The position numbers were made by a program, and so were the translations under genes. A DNA stretch of 64,000 nt from Stichopus chloronotus (Eukaryota; Echinodermata; Holothuroidea; Aspidochirotida; Stichopodidae): assembly GCA_021234535.1 (NCBI GenBank), contig CM037841.1, positions 10,870,825-10,934,824 on the forward strand. Direction: 5' to 3'. Position 1 is the stretch's first letter; each line of letters starts with the position of its first letter. The notes beneath the pieces were generated by a model. It saw nothing but the letters and a program-made list of their open reading frames with translations. It did no database searches and was not told the origin of the DNA. Of the stretch, positions 13,901 to 24,293 are shown one piece after another.

Positions 13901-15488
13901 TACCACAATCTAGTGCAATAACAGTGCACTAGCACATAGGACCTTAGAATGCACATTCACAACAACAGGCCTTTGTGAAGTTTCCTCAATACTGGTAACA
14001 GCAGCAGAGGGTGATTCAGATTTCTATTTCTATGATTGTACAGTACGTATGTCAAAATGATGACGTCAGATAAACTATTCACAAACGTCTGTTTTAATAC
14101 CAGTTTTTCAGTAGCACATGTAAACTGCATTTTAATTTCAATCTTTAAAAATTTTCTTCTTGAGATGGAACAGCAAGAAATAGACAGATGCATCGTGGAG
14201 ATTTACTTTGTATTTTTTTCAAACTTAGACAAAACTGAAGGACCGCCAACTTTAGCGATATTTTAAAAAGTAATCACCTCCTGTTGTGAATTATACTAGT
14301 CTGTCCAGTTCTGTCATTACAAGTTCATACCCCTACAGAGGTTTTGCAGTGACGTCATGTTCCTCATGGAAATGCCTCATTGGATGGAAAACCAAACAAT
14401 GTGCTTACATACATACATGCATGCAGCACCGTACAGTGATGTACTGCTGCTTATAATCAATATGTCTGCCTGTTTTTTCTTCATTTGCAAATAATATGTG
14501 GAACATCCACTTGGGCCTCTTGCCTCTCCGATTTGCACAGCCTGTGGCTACACAGTTAAGAATCATTTGCCTCCTGCGACCGGTTATACAATGAAAAATA
14601 TGAAAATGTGGTAACAACCACCACACAGTGTCACTGAAACAGTACCTGGTACCGGTTACATGAAAAACTGATTCCATCCAGCACGGAGGCTAACAACAGT
14701 TGCTAATTACTGTATGACATCACGTGCAAAACCTCTTTAGAGTTCCAAATTCCAACACAGCTAATTACATCTTTAATGCTACAAGATTATTCAATTTGCT
14801 TTTAAAACACCTGTAACTGCCACATGATTCTGCAACAATAATCAAGCCTTCCTCATTCCACTCGAGGTTTCCATTTTTCATCTCTCCTCTTCTGAGGACA
14901 ATATCGATGCGTCCAAAGTCTTCGTATGTGTCTCTTCTCCCTTCACAGAATGCAAAGACAGAACTCTTGTGTGACACTATAGCTGGAATCCTGCAAAGAA
15001 ATAAAATTACAGAAAAATGACAACCTCTGGGTAATTCTTCCAGTACATGAAGGGTGACCCTTTACAGCAGGGGTGGCCAACTTGCGGTCCATCGGCCAAA
15101 CGCGGTCTGCATGATGCATCACATCCAAAACACTTTGTGAACAACAATAAAAAGAAAAGATAATAAAAACAAAGGAACAAAGGGGGGAAAGTATTGATAC
15201 AATATCCACATAATAATTTGTGATAACTACTAATCACTGACAAATGTTTGCCTCTATCTACACAATGAGCAAGAGGGATAGCATACGGAAAAGCAGAACA
15301 GAGGGTGGGCTACATGTGTAGGGCCAATCCTATTAGTACAAAACAACATCACCTTCACTAAAGTTGCCACAAGCAGCATCACGTTTTAACTTACCGGAAA
15401 GTATTATAAACATAGTCTTTCAACTCAGAGTTGGGCTCTGACTTCTGTTTACATTGGATCTGCTGAGTTGGGTCAAAGACAACATAGC
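7470..15488 (-). CDS. Exo-alpha-sialidase (BNR/Asp-box), 7 exons, 5' end missing
   Basis: Glycoside hydrolase expected to release terminal sialic acids from glycoconjugates by the six-bladed beta-propeller mechanism. Exons (minus order): 15488-15395, 14990-14811, 12643-12420, 11872-11786, 10685-10513, 9315-9106, 7904-7470. All six internal junctions are GT-AG with matching phases (2, 2, 1, 1, 0, 0), giving about 467 residues. Family signatures in order: FRIP across exons 1/2; an 'AFCEGR' and 'D.GRIDIV' segment; Asp-boxes SKDNGETW, YSDNGGLEW and SKDCGRTW; 'GPGHSLQ'; 'NESQ' across exons 5/6; 'NSR' (second arginine); 'GCEGSV'; 'PSAYSDL' (nucleophile Tyr) and 'GCMYE' (its Glu partner). An acidic insert sits before GCEG. 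The signal peptide is not seen because the first exon is not resolved, so secretion or lysosomal targeting is inference. The gene looks intact. Confidence 0.93.
9106..9315 (-). CDS. Sialidase exon F (second Arg, acidic insert)
   Basis: Phase 0 at both ends. Continues NESQ into 'AAEIRPGELYINSRTRE', with the conserved N-S-R arginine. A hydrophilic insert, 'PSPDDYDDDVEE', and a linker follow before 'GGCE', which joins the next exon to make GCEGSV. The insert lengthens the loop relative to compact sialidases. Confidence 0.9.
10513..10685 (-). CDS. Sialidase exon E (Asp-box YSDNGGLEW)
   Basis: The acceptor that keeps frame is 'gtcaatttgcag' above 10685. A nearer AG at the 'gaatag' site would break the frame into the Asp-box, which is why I chose the upstream acceptor. 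Donor GTATGT. Encodes 'FIYSDNGGLEWKRG' and ends exactly after 'GNESQ', a conserved element before the second arginine. Confidence 0.88.
11786..11872 (-). CDS. Sialidase exon D
   Basis: An 87-nt exon with acceptor 'tcttttcttttag' and donor GTAAGA. Encodes 'GPGHSLQMKDGSIVVSGN', equivalent to the conserved GPG(H)-Q-L-xDGRL-V-P strand of sialidases. Confidence 0.9.
12420..12643 (-). CDS. Sialidase exon C (Asp-box SKDNGETW)
   Basis: Acceptor 'tttttcttctag', donor GTGAGT. Begins 'CMNPCPTVDSDGNI', a typical second-blade strand, and carries the best-conserved Asp-box, SKDNGETW. Ends in phase 1 inside the glycine codon that leads into 'GPGHSLQ'. Confidence 0.93.
13670..13706. repeat. (CA)n microsatellite
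   Basis: Interrupted CA dinucleotide tract within a sialidase intron. Confidence 0.9.
14336..14737. mobile_element. P-like MITE with THAP fragment
   Basis: Ends form an inverted repeat: left 'CAGAGGTTTTGCAGTGACG', right (reverse complement) 'AGAGGTTTTGCACGTGATG', followed on both sides by TCAT. About 400 bp long, inside a sialidase intron. No clean target duplication is visible; the 8-bp flanks differ. The THAP-like peptide inside suggests derivation from a P-superfamily transposon. Confidence 0.5.
14405..14566 (-). pseudogene. THAP-like zinc-finger fragment
   Basis: The minus-strand reading starting 'MILNCVATGCANRRGKR' then 'WMFH' resembles the first half of a THAP domain (C-x4-C, NRR, FH), the DNA-binding domain of P-element transposases. 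The second half (conserved W, C-x2-H, AVPTIF-type box) is not present. It lies inside the 14336-14737 inverted-repeat element. Confidence 0.35.
14811..14990 (-). CDS. Sialidase exon B (FRIP, catalytic Asp region)
   Basis: Acceptor 'tttctttgcag', donor GTGTTT. Completes the FRIP motif (first catalytic arginine). It then encodes 'AFCEGRRDTYEDFGRIDIV', the region that normally carries the acid/base aspartate, and 'LRRGEMKNGNLEWNEEG', a degenerate first Asp-box. Confidence 0.92.
15068..15110 (+). mobile_element. Solo hAT-like terminus
   Basis: Begins CAGGGGTGGCCAACTTGCGG, typical of hAT-superfamily left ends. I found no matching inverted end (GGCCACCCCTG) nearby, so this is a truncated fragment in the sialidase intron. 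Confidence 0.35.
15395..15488 (-). CDS. Sialidase exon A (first resolved exon)
   Basis: Acceptor 'ttatccacag' just above 15488; donor GTAAGT below 15395. Encodes the pre-propeller segment 'YVVFDPTQQ...' and ends in 'YNTF' plus two bases of the FRIP arginine codon. It begins with the last two bases of a split codon, so at least one upstream exon must exist. Confidence 0.88.
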
Positions 15489-16170
15489 CTGTGGATAAAG
15501 AGCACAAAAATATCAGAGTGAAATTTAAAAAGTCCCCTTATCATGACCTACAAACACTGCATTTATCTTCAACTGTTTTTAATTACTAATGTCTTTTACA
15601 CTGAAGATGTCACTTTCTCCACCACTCTTTATCCTTTGGATAAAAATCAGCTTAAATATTAATAGTTTTTCCACGAATAAAATTGTTACATTATAAAACA
15701 TGTGATGTTACTCAAGTCACTGGATCAAACATATGCAGCAGTACAATTTCAGCTTCAGTATTTGAAAATTGCTTTTCCAGGATTTGATATGCACCTTAAT
15801 GAAACCTTGAATGACAGTTGCTGTACATCATGTGGAAATTGGAGTGTTGGAAACATTGGGACCAGCAGACTTACTGTACCCTTTGGCACCCCCACAACGG
15901 ACATGTATGCATCAGCTCTGACTGCATTCGTAATACGTCCATGAACTACAGCTTGGATTCCATCTGAATGTGCATACAGACTGTGAGCTATTGAAAATCA
16001 AGCATGCCAACGTAATCAATTACACTCAGTAGCACTCAATACTTCTTTTCCTTGGGCAATGATTATTGATGCTCCTTTGAGCCAATCATCGAACGTTAAA
16101 GTGATTATGTGCGTAGGCAAAAAGTAAAAAAAATTGAAATTTCATTTCCAAAAATTTGGTAAGGCTTTTA
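15489..16170. other. Upstream of resolved sialidase exons; unexplained open region
   Basis: The missing sialidase 5' exon should lie on this side. 15702-15944 is open on plus and overlapping sequence is open on minus, with a strong GTAAGT donor on minus near 15870. The reading does not look like sialidase and its phase does not fit unless a weaker donor is used. Undecided. Confidence 0.4.
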
Positions 16171-16770
16171 ATTACACCATTCAGACAATCTGGGAAAATA
16201 AATAGGTTTCAGTTGATTAATTTGGACATATGATTTCAAATTCTTCTAACATAACGACAAAAAGTGTAGAATACGATAATGTAGTGGTTGATAGTTTTCA
16301 TTCAAATCAACGGTGTGCGTCTTTGAGCAAGCCAATTTGAAGTATACTAGTATTGAATATTCAGTTATCAACTCAGGATCACTGACGCCGCGGGCAATGT
16401 TGTGTTCAGTTCGTAAGTTATTTGTAGATACAGGGTTTCCTTTCACCAAATACAACAATTCCCGATACCTACCAAGGAGCGACGACTTGAGTAGTATGTT
16501 TTTGATACTCTAGTGAGACCTGTACTGTTGCATATTCACTATGTAGGCAGTTTTAGTAAGAACTGTTAATTTTCAAATATGACTTCCGTTTTTTACTGTT
16601 TTTATGCCAATCCCGTTGCTTTTCGAAGTAGTTCCTGTCATTTTCCTTCACTGAGAGACATAGTCCGTTCATGTACAACCTCAGGTGTACATTCAAAAAC
16701 AAAGAAAAAGTTAAGACCAAACATAATCTTATCTTTTTGGTTTTTCAGTACACACGTAATCACTTTAAGA
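16170..16770 (+). repeat. Unclassified interspersed repeat, copy 1
   Basis: Collinear, same-orientation similarity to 32650-33195. Shared landmarks in order: 'ataaataggtttca', 'atgatttcaaattct', 'taacataacgacaaaa', 'gaatattcagtta', 'ttactgttttta', 'cattttccttc/cgttc' and 'cagtacacacg'. No TIR, LTR or protein recognised. Confidence 0.7.
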
Positions 16771-17441
16771 CAGACTCATAAATATAGAGAGATGGATCTT
16801 AGATGAGACAAATCTCTAAGCATTCGCAGGGGTTTAGGTTTGTAGGGCTACCTTACATGGACATACATACCAACACCTGCTGGGAAGGTTAACCCTTTGG
16901 GTATTGAAGGTACAACCACAAAGTTCTGTTATTGTCACCTAGTGAAATACGAATGGTGCAGTGGGATGTGATGCAAGTGACAAAGCTGTGATGGAACTAC
17001 AGACAAGAACTATATTCTATCATTGCAGAAACATCACAATTAAATGTAGAGTAAACTCCTCAAAACGTTTTAACACATCAATCTCATACACTGCAGTGCC
17101 CCAGTTTCATGTTTTTGTGTCTACCTCAAAATTTGTAGTACAGTAGTAAAGCTCATCCTGACATACTGAAAAGGATGATGAAACCTTTTGGAAAATAATC
17201 AAATTGTTTAAGTTACATTAAAGCAACTCCGTAATTAGAAAAAATTTACCCACATTTACCCACATTTGAGTTCCATTTCTGATAAGACCATTAGAGATAA
17301 AATTTTATTAGTACAGTGTATAACTAAAACAGTAAAACTGTTTCCAACAAATTTTTTACATACCAGTATTTATCAAAAAATAAATTTAAACCACTGAACA
17401 TAATTGTAATTGCCACATCATACTAATTATAGTGTACAAAT
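16771..17441. other. Nothing recognised
   Basis: AT-rich sequence with no gene, repeat boundary or structured motif that I can support. Confidence 0.5.
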
Positions 17442-17445
17442 TTAA

Positions 17446-17813
17446 AGGGGCTCATTGAGTTGATATCAGTAAAGATTGCGGTGATTTTGAAGTATACAAA
17501 CACACGACAATACTCAAAATTAGCATAATTAATCAAGTTTCACATCCAATAGTTATATGAAAACTGTCAATTTTTTCGAATTTGTGACCGTTACTTGCTC
17601 TGATTGTGTGCATGTGAATTTACTAATGTGAAAATGTCTGGTCACAAAGTTTCAAAAACCAAAGTTAATCGTTGGTTACTCACTCATTAATGTTCCAACG
17701 TATGTAAAACTTTGGGATCCTTTTAGCTTGACTGTTTGTCATTAGTATGTGAAGGAAACTTGACCGGTTTAGAAAAATTGAGTGAATTTCACAAAACAAC
17801 TCAATGAGCCTCT
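17446..17813. mobile_element. TTAA-flanked MITE, copy 1
   Basis: Bounded by TTAA at 17442-17445 and 17814-17817. Terminal inverted repeats are AGGGGCTCATTGAGTTG (left) and AGAGGCTCATTGAGTTG (right, reverse complement), 16 of 17 matching. 368 bp with no coding capacity. TTAA duplication is the hallmark of piggyBac-type transposition. A second copy is at 57448-57808. Confidence 0.82.
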
Positions 17814-17817
17814 TTAA

Positions 17818-19087
17818 GAAAGATTTGTGGATATATGTCCCTGGACAACAACATTTTGGACATTTGGTTGTCCTGCAGAATTATTGTTGTCCTACAACTA
17901 AAGACTGCAAGCAAAAGACCATGAAAAACAAGGCTGTTCAATGCCAGATTTAATGTTATCATAGACGTCAACCCTCGTCCCATTCATGTAACTGTTCATT
18001 TCTCAACTTTGCTGAGAATACAGAATGTATAGTACGATAAGATTTAAATGTTCGCCTGTACTTCTGGCCATGGCAAAAGCATCGGCACACTGTCACAAAA
18101 CACAGTAATGGTTGGTTATAATTTCCATTTCACATTTCAGCAATCTTCTGCGCTATTACCACAAAGATTAGTTGTACATCACACAATCAGTGCATGAATT
18201 GAAAGTTCTTGGTTTCCTGGTGGTTATTCTGGTCATCTCAACCAAACAAACCGCTAAATTTATACACTGAATTATGTATATGGGGTAATATTTACAATCC
18301 CATATACATACTGTAGAGTAATTTAAGATGACAAATTGTACCCACTATGTTAACAGTACTTATTATGTATACTGTACCTACAGGTCAAAATTTTAATGTG
18401 CCACAGGAATCTGCCATCTGACATTTACAGAGTACTGTAAGCACATGTTACAGCAACAATGTTGTGCCTACATGACCAGTCCCACATTTATAAAGCGAGA
18501 CTTTTAGCCAATGACTGCACCGTCAATTCCTTGCTTATAACGATAACTGTGAAAGTTTTCAAATGAATGCTTATTCCACACTGGGTCAACTTAAAACTGC
18601 ATGGGTTCAATACAAGCTCCATCTTGTAAACCACACATTTCCTACATTGAATTCTACCTACAGTATCATGTTTACCCATGATTGCTTATCTTTTAACTTT
18701 GAATGACATTCATATCTCATAATCTGTAAGACAGGTACAGCTGTGGCATGTGATTTAAATATTAATCAAACTTCAAGCACCTTTTAGTGATCTTAAATTT
18801 GTGAAATTATCTTGTTAAATTTAATGGCAGTGACTTTTACCTTTGAAAATCAATGCAAAAACTACTCAACTGAAGTGGTAGCTATTCCCTTCATATACTA
18901 TAAGATGCAATTTCATACTGCATGGAATTGTATTTTAAATGAATTCAATTAAGTGACTCTGCTTTAATACTAACCCTTTACAGCTTCCTTGGACAGAATA
19001 CACTTAACATTTGTGAACAGTTCCAACAATTGTTTGTACAGAGACGGTTCTGTAGGTTCTCAAGGTCGGTGTCAGCCAGAAGTTCAA
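17818..19087. other. Nothing recognised
   Basis: No gene or element boundary seen between the TTAA MITE and the Harbinger-like element. Confidence 0.5.
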
Positions 19088-19090
19088 AAT

Positions 19091-20275
19091 AGCCCTGTTC
19101 CCATTTGAGTGAGCACTGTGGATCATGGTTTTATTGCTTCGAGTGGTGTCGAATAACTTCATCCAGAGCCGCGTTCCCATTTGAGTGAGCGCGGTATATC
19201 AACATGTTGTATGAACACATTGCGCAAGGTCACCAATGTTTACAAGTCAGCCTTGTCATTTCGTATATCACACACTAGCACTGTATCACAAAAATGCACA
19301 TGAGTTTGCGTGTTGATAACTGCATACACACTACAACAACAGCGTAGTATTGGTCATATCATTATTTTGCAGTTTAGCACTCACTTTGGGTCTACTTCCA
19401 TGACGGGAAAGAACGTGAGATATTAAAACATGTCAATAAAGTCGTTTGTTTTTAATATGGAGGTAAACATTGCTGTTTTGGCAAGTTTGCTCGTACTTCT
19501 ATCTCAGTAAAGAGTTCTTTTACATAGTGGGCAGTTGACGAATGCATTGCTAATTCGACAACGTTACCTTCTTCGTGCAGCACGGCAAAGAAATCAGTTC
19601 ATCATCGGCCTGGTGCGCCTATACTTGCATTTACTAACATTGGCAGCCACTGGCATAGGCTTTAATGATAGGGAAGTATCGCACCGTTCAGTCTGGGTAA
19701 TAAAAGGACTAATGCATTATGGGATGAGATGGTTTTGACTTTGACAAAACGAAAGATGGAGACACCATTTCAGAATAAACAAAGATACATTTCAGTTTGT
19801 GTGTGATAGACTGAGACCAATTTTGCAACAGAACAGAACAAGTCAACGAACAGACCAAATTTCTAACAAATTATCAGAACTGCAGTAGCCCCTTCTCCAT
19901 CAATCTGTAGCAAAATAAGGGCAGAAATGTGCGCTGTACATGTACGCTACAGTGCTGCACTATGTTGTATATATACACTTGCCCCATAGCGACGTGCCCA
20001 GCGGGGCGTAAGCTAGAACTAGTTACCCACGTTTGCCACCAGAAAGCAAATGCATGTCGGGAGGAATAAACCGGAGATCCGGGGTCACTTGATCTACCGA
20101 TGTGTTCCCATTACAAACTTTGATTAAACGCCGTCGATCTGATCTACCCCGATGGGTGCATCAAAATAGGTGGATCTTGATCTTGGGTGAGTGTTGTTGA
20201 TCCGCGTTCCCATTAGAGTTTGATCTAGCGCGGTAGATCTTGATGCAGTCCGCTCACTCAAGTGGGAACACGGCT
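19091..20275 (+). mobile_element. Harbinger-type DNA transposon relic
   Basis: 24-bp terminal inverted repeats (22 matches) begin AGCC[C/G]TGTTCCCA and end TTGAGTGAGC. They are flanked by a 3-bp duplication, AAT (19088-19090 and 20276-20278). Further copies of the terminal word occur inside near 19167 and 20198, as expected of subterminal transposase-binding repeats. Interior 19766-19888 encodes a Harbinger-like transposase stretch. The 1.2-kb length and stop codons show it cannot act autonomously. Confidence 0.75.
19766..19888 (+). pseudogene. Harbinger-like transposase remnant
   Basis: Reads 'HFRINKDTFQFVCDRLRP', continuing 'ILQQNRTSQR' to a stop at 19888. This matches the style of the N-terminal part of PIF/Harbinger DDE transposases (FRhxKDTFxxhCxxLRP). 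A further open stretch at 19535-19738 upstream, with 'RSVWVIKG', may be the preceding segment in another frame. No catalytic triad remains. Confidence 0.6.
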
Positions 20276-20337
20276 AATGTGTAATTGCCTTAACTCTAAT
20301 GTAAACAATGAACAACTGCAGTAACATCCCTGTCAAC

Positions 20338-21384
20338 CAGTGGTGGCGCTAACAAGGGGGATTGCGGGATTCTCGCACAAGCTCATATAATCCCGCAAAA
20401 AAAGTATTTATATGCGGGAAAATCCTGCATGTTTTTTGTCTGCAATGCCTACCTGTATGTAGGCCTAGGCCTTGGCTAGGCCTTTTATCAGTACCTAACC
20501 AAGGAGGTTCTCCTTGAGTGTACAGTACAAAAATTCCAAGTTTGACCACTAAGCCCAGGCCCTGCCCTCAACACAGTTTGTAGCAGATTTGCTAGAGCTT
20601 ATTGAAGCTAGTAGGATATGACCAGGCTCGCGACCAAAGAAACTGTGATCATCTCCTCCGTACATACACTGTGTGTTTATTGTGTACATGTATTAAACGT
20701 TAATGTATATTGTACATACAGTGCGTACGTATGTACGGGTTTAAGTAACAAAAATATGTACTGAACAAATTATAGCTTTATAACTTTATAACTTATAACT
20801 TTTCAGAGAGATATCATTGGAAGTTTCACCTAATATTATTAAAACCAATGCTTATTAAGACCAAATATTTTTGTAATTTTGTACATCATGCAGACTCTTT
20901 TTCTTAACCACACTGCTTTTGTTTGATTCATTGGCTTAATTCGTAAGCGAGGTAGGTCTATGCATCCTGCAAGTCCTAACGATAGGATATAATTTGTGTT
21001 TGAAGGTTTAAGTTTTAAACGAAAACATCTTTGATTCGAAACAGAATGACGACATTGGTAGCGCGCTGCTACGTGTTTGCATGGTAATATTTAATGAAGT
21101 CTGCTTGGTTGTTGCTGTACTTTTCGATCTTAACTGGATGTAAACACTTTGGTAACTCAAAAAGAGTTGAGGGTCCGGAGTGGAGACAATTATTGATCAG
21201 CCTATTGTTTGGTACTTTTCCTTGCGTCATCAAATCATTGTCTCTTTGAAGTATTTAAACCGTTCACTGAATGTTTTCACTCCTGGTGGAATATCATGGT
21301 CCCCCAAAAAATTTAGAAATCCCCCCAAATTTATACACAGGGGGGACATTCCCCCCCAGATTTGAAATCCTAGCGCCAACACTG
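20338..21384. mobile_element. Non-autonomous hAT element (1.05 kb)
   Basis: Left end CAGTGGTGGCGCTA; right end reverse complement CAGTGTTGGCGCTA, one mismatch in 14. Flanked by CTGTCAAC (20330-20337) and CTGTCAAT (21385-21392), a 7/8 match to the 8-bp duplication expected of hAT. No transposase coding inside. It lies 62 bp from the Harbinger relic. Confidence 0.75.
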
Positions 21385-21392
21385 CTGTCAAT

Positions 21393-22059
21393 TGGCTGTA
21401 TGATTTGAAGTCTGCTGAATATTAGTCTGAAAGAAACACAGGGTCACTCAAAGGTTGTATCTAAAAGCATCCAGATATGCACATGTGCAAAGGTGAAATT
21501 AGGGGAAATCGATTGTTGCTGGTTTATGCGGACACTTTCACAGCTTTTTCTAATTCACTCCATGGGTGAAACTGTGAACGCTTGCATGAGAAATCAAAAT
21601 TTTTACCAAGATATTAAATGAGGACATCTTACAGGTTGGCATACAGATGATTTTGAGAACGTTGACAACTTGATACATCACTGATCTGCGATACCTTTCT
21701 ACTCGAGGATGGATCTTCACTTTCTCTATTGCATGGATGGTTGGTCAAAATGAAAGATTTTGGGTGAATGCACCGATGCAAAGTCAAAACGTAGGAAAAT
21801 CAGTTTTCTATAACCAGAAAGCCAGGCGGAGTTTTGTTTCCTTGCCTTATGAATATATTGTAAAAAACACTAAGCATGAGATCAAACACAGTTACCATTT
21901 CTACTAAAACATCATGCTAATAAGTTTTTCAAACAATGAAAAAATTTCACCCAAAATGACATTTCACCTCGTCTTGAACCAAAAGGTGCAAACATTTGTA
22001 GAAACCATCTCTTCAATATGGCTATGAACATGCTAAGTAGCCTAAGTATATATGAGATC
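21393..22059. other. Nothing recognised
   Basis: No gene or bounded element seen. Confidence 0.5.
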
Positions 22060-22530
22060 ACTCACAGTTACCCTTCTTGAGATGAGGGGTTTACAAGATT
22101 TTGACTTCTAATGTCTTCAAATGACCTTTGCCCTCCACAAAAAATGACAGAGTACAACTACTGAATTTGAGCAATAGACATGCATAGTATAAAATCTGTC
22201 ACAGCTTTCATTCTTGCGATATAGAAGTTACATGGTTTTGACCTATTTGACCCCAAATGACCTTAAAACTACACCAAAAACAACATTGATTACCTACACT
22301 CAATACCAACAATCCACATGCTGGGTATGACATACTACAATGTTACTATTCTTTAGATATTACGTCTACAATATTTTCACAGTATGGCCTCTTAACCTTA
22401 ATGACCTTTGACCTCCACCAAAAACAATGCAGATCATCTAATTAATATGGCCAACTCATAAACCATGTACAGTATGAGACTATTAACGGTTACCCATTTT
22501 TTAAAATATCGCACCTACAAGGTTGTCACA
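22060..22530 (-). repeat. DR1-bearing composite repeat, block 1
   Basis: About three ~150-bp units, each with 'ttgagata...gtttacaag' followed by an 'aaatgacctttg(a)cctcca' core. One perfect TGACCTTTGACCT (AGGTCAAAGGTCA on minus) is at 22402-22414. Same family as the blocks at 31.4, 38.2, 46.8 and 54.0 kb. Confidence 0.75.
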
Positions 22531-23106
22531 GGTTGACCTCTTGTTACCACAACTACGCCCATTGTCTGATCGTAATCTGTGACTTGTGACAAAGCCGTCA
22601 CCCAGCTCTGATTCACAACAACCAACCTAATTATCCTACATAAAACACACATAAAGACACTCATGTGTATGCAATGTGGCTAATCATGAGGAGAAATCAA
22701 TTGAACACGTTAAAAGAGGAATTTCTCATCAAAAGGCCACACTGCATACTGTAGCTAAGATTAGTGTGAACATGGCTCGAAGATAAAAATGAGATATTTA
22801 CTCAGGCATGTTTCACAGTAATGGGGTCCAAACAGAGATTAGAAAATAGGATAGACTACACTACATTCATGAATTTATCTCCAGGAATTCCTATTTTTAT
22901 GTAATGACAATTTTTTTTTCTTTTTGCTTTGCAATGTAAGTGAAATATTCATTTTGAGACCTTATAAATCTGAGTATGCCTAATGGCAATGTAAATACAG
23001 AGTGCAGTTTGGAAATCTTGGTCGGACATTTCCCCAATTGTGTCCCCCATGAGTGGCACAAACACTGACAAAAAGATCCTGGTCCAAACATATTTAGCAT
23101 GACTTG
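22531..23106. other. Nothing recognised
   Basis: No gene or bounded element seen. Confidence 0.5.
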
Positions 23107-24059
23107 CCAAGCACCATGGGCGTCAAAAGTGGAGGGGATATCATATCATTTGTCCCACCCACTTTTCAGAGCAGTTATTGAAAAAATCACATGCATATGC
23201 GCGATTTTCTATCACAATTGCTAAGCTGATTCAAGTAGAATTTAACTTGGTTGTTGAATCCACAGAGAATCGCAGAGATTTTTCGGAACTTCTGAAGCTG
23301 CGGTGAATCCTCCTAAGTTGGGTGTTCGGACAAGCACCGAGTGACTCAGTGACAAGAAATCTGGAATCCCTGGGCCCCTGCTATCTATCACTTGCACCGT
23401 CATTCATTTCCCATTCTCTCAATATCCTAAATGTGCCCATTTATTTCGTTCGGGGGGGGGGGGGAGGGGAGAGACCATTCGAAAATGTATTGAACTTGCA
23501 CACATGTTGTTTGTATGGAATCCAAGGGATTAGGTAAGCCATACAGGTAGATGGTGATGAGTTACTATGTTCATATCACTACCTCCAGTCCCTTAGACTC
23601 GACGGACGAAAAAGGGTGTAGGGGTTAAGTAATTAAGGCTACATGAATTCACCAGATATGGTAGATCTTTGTTGTTGAGTGCCAGCTAGGTGCTATACAC
23701 GCTCTGCGTGCCTTTTTCTGATTATTATTATTAAAGTACCTGGGTACATAACAACTGACGTCTCGCACCTACATGCATGTATTATATATACCACTCCACT
23801 CATCCCGGAGGTGACGCACCACTTTTTCAATATTTCGTTTGAGATGGACGCTGTGTAATTCGTCTCCCTTGGTTACAGAACGGCATCTTTCTACCAGTAC
23901 TTTCTGTAGGAATTTAGTTTTGTGAGACAAAATTTCTTCGGCGCAACTTTAGAATCCGTACCATATGAACGTGCTCGCTAGCTTCAATTCGATTGTTCGA
24001 TTCGGTCCACTGACTAGTGAATGATGAATGGATTGCGTCGGTAAACAGGGCTTGGGGAT

Positions 24060-24182
24060 CGGGTCAGGGGATCGGGTTAGGCGTCATGATTCAGGGTTAG
24101 GGAATAGGGTTAGGGAATAGGGTTAGGGGATCGGGTTAGGGGTAGGGGATAGGGTTAGGGGATAGGGTTAGGGGATAGGGGA
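24060..24182 (+). repeat. Telomere-like TTAGGG variant tract
   Basis: Repeated 'gatagggttaggg' and 'gatcgggttaggg' units (about 14 bp) in which TTAGGG alternates with GATAGGG/GATCGGG. It sits inside the hAT element at 23115-24762. Confidence 0.85.
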
Positions 24183-24293
24183 CTGATACTTATTTATAGT
24201 ATATGAATATATATATACTGTTATATGACTACGTTGGATTACGCGTTTGGGAATTGTATGCACTTTCGAACACTCAACCGCCACAACCGCTCT

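Larger units (their letters stand above)
7905..14810 (-). other. Sialidase introns
   Basis: Intron intervals are 14810-12644, 12419-11873, 11785-10686, 10512-9316 and 9105-7905. Apart from the MITE at 14336-14737 and the CA tract near 13670, I see no coding or structured elements in them. Confidence 0.7.

Noticed and set aside
17801..17983. Signal-peptide exon of the sialidase
   Set aside because: The minus-strand reading has a hydrophobic stretch, but there is no convincing GT donor in the needed phase and it overlaps the end of a MITE.
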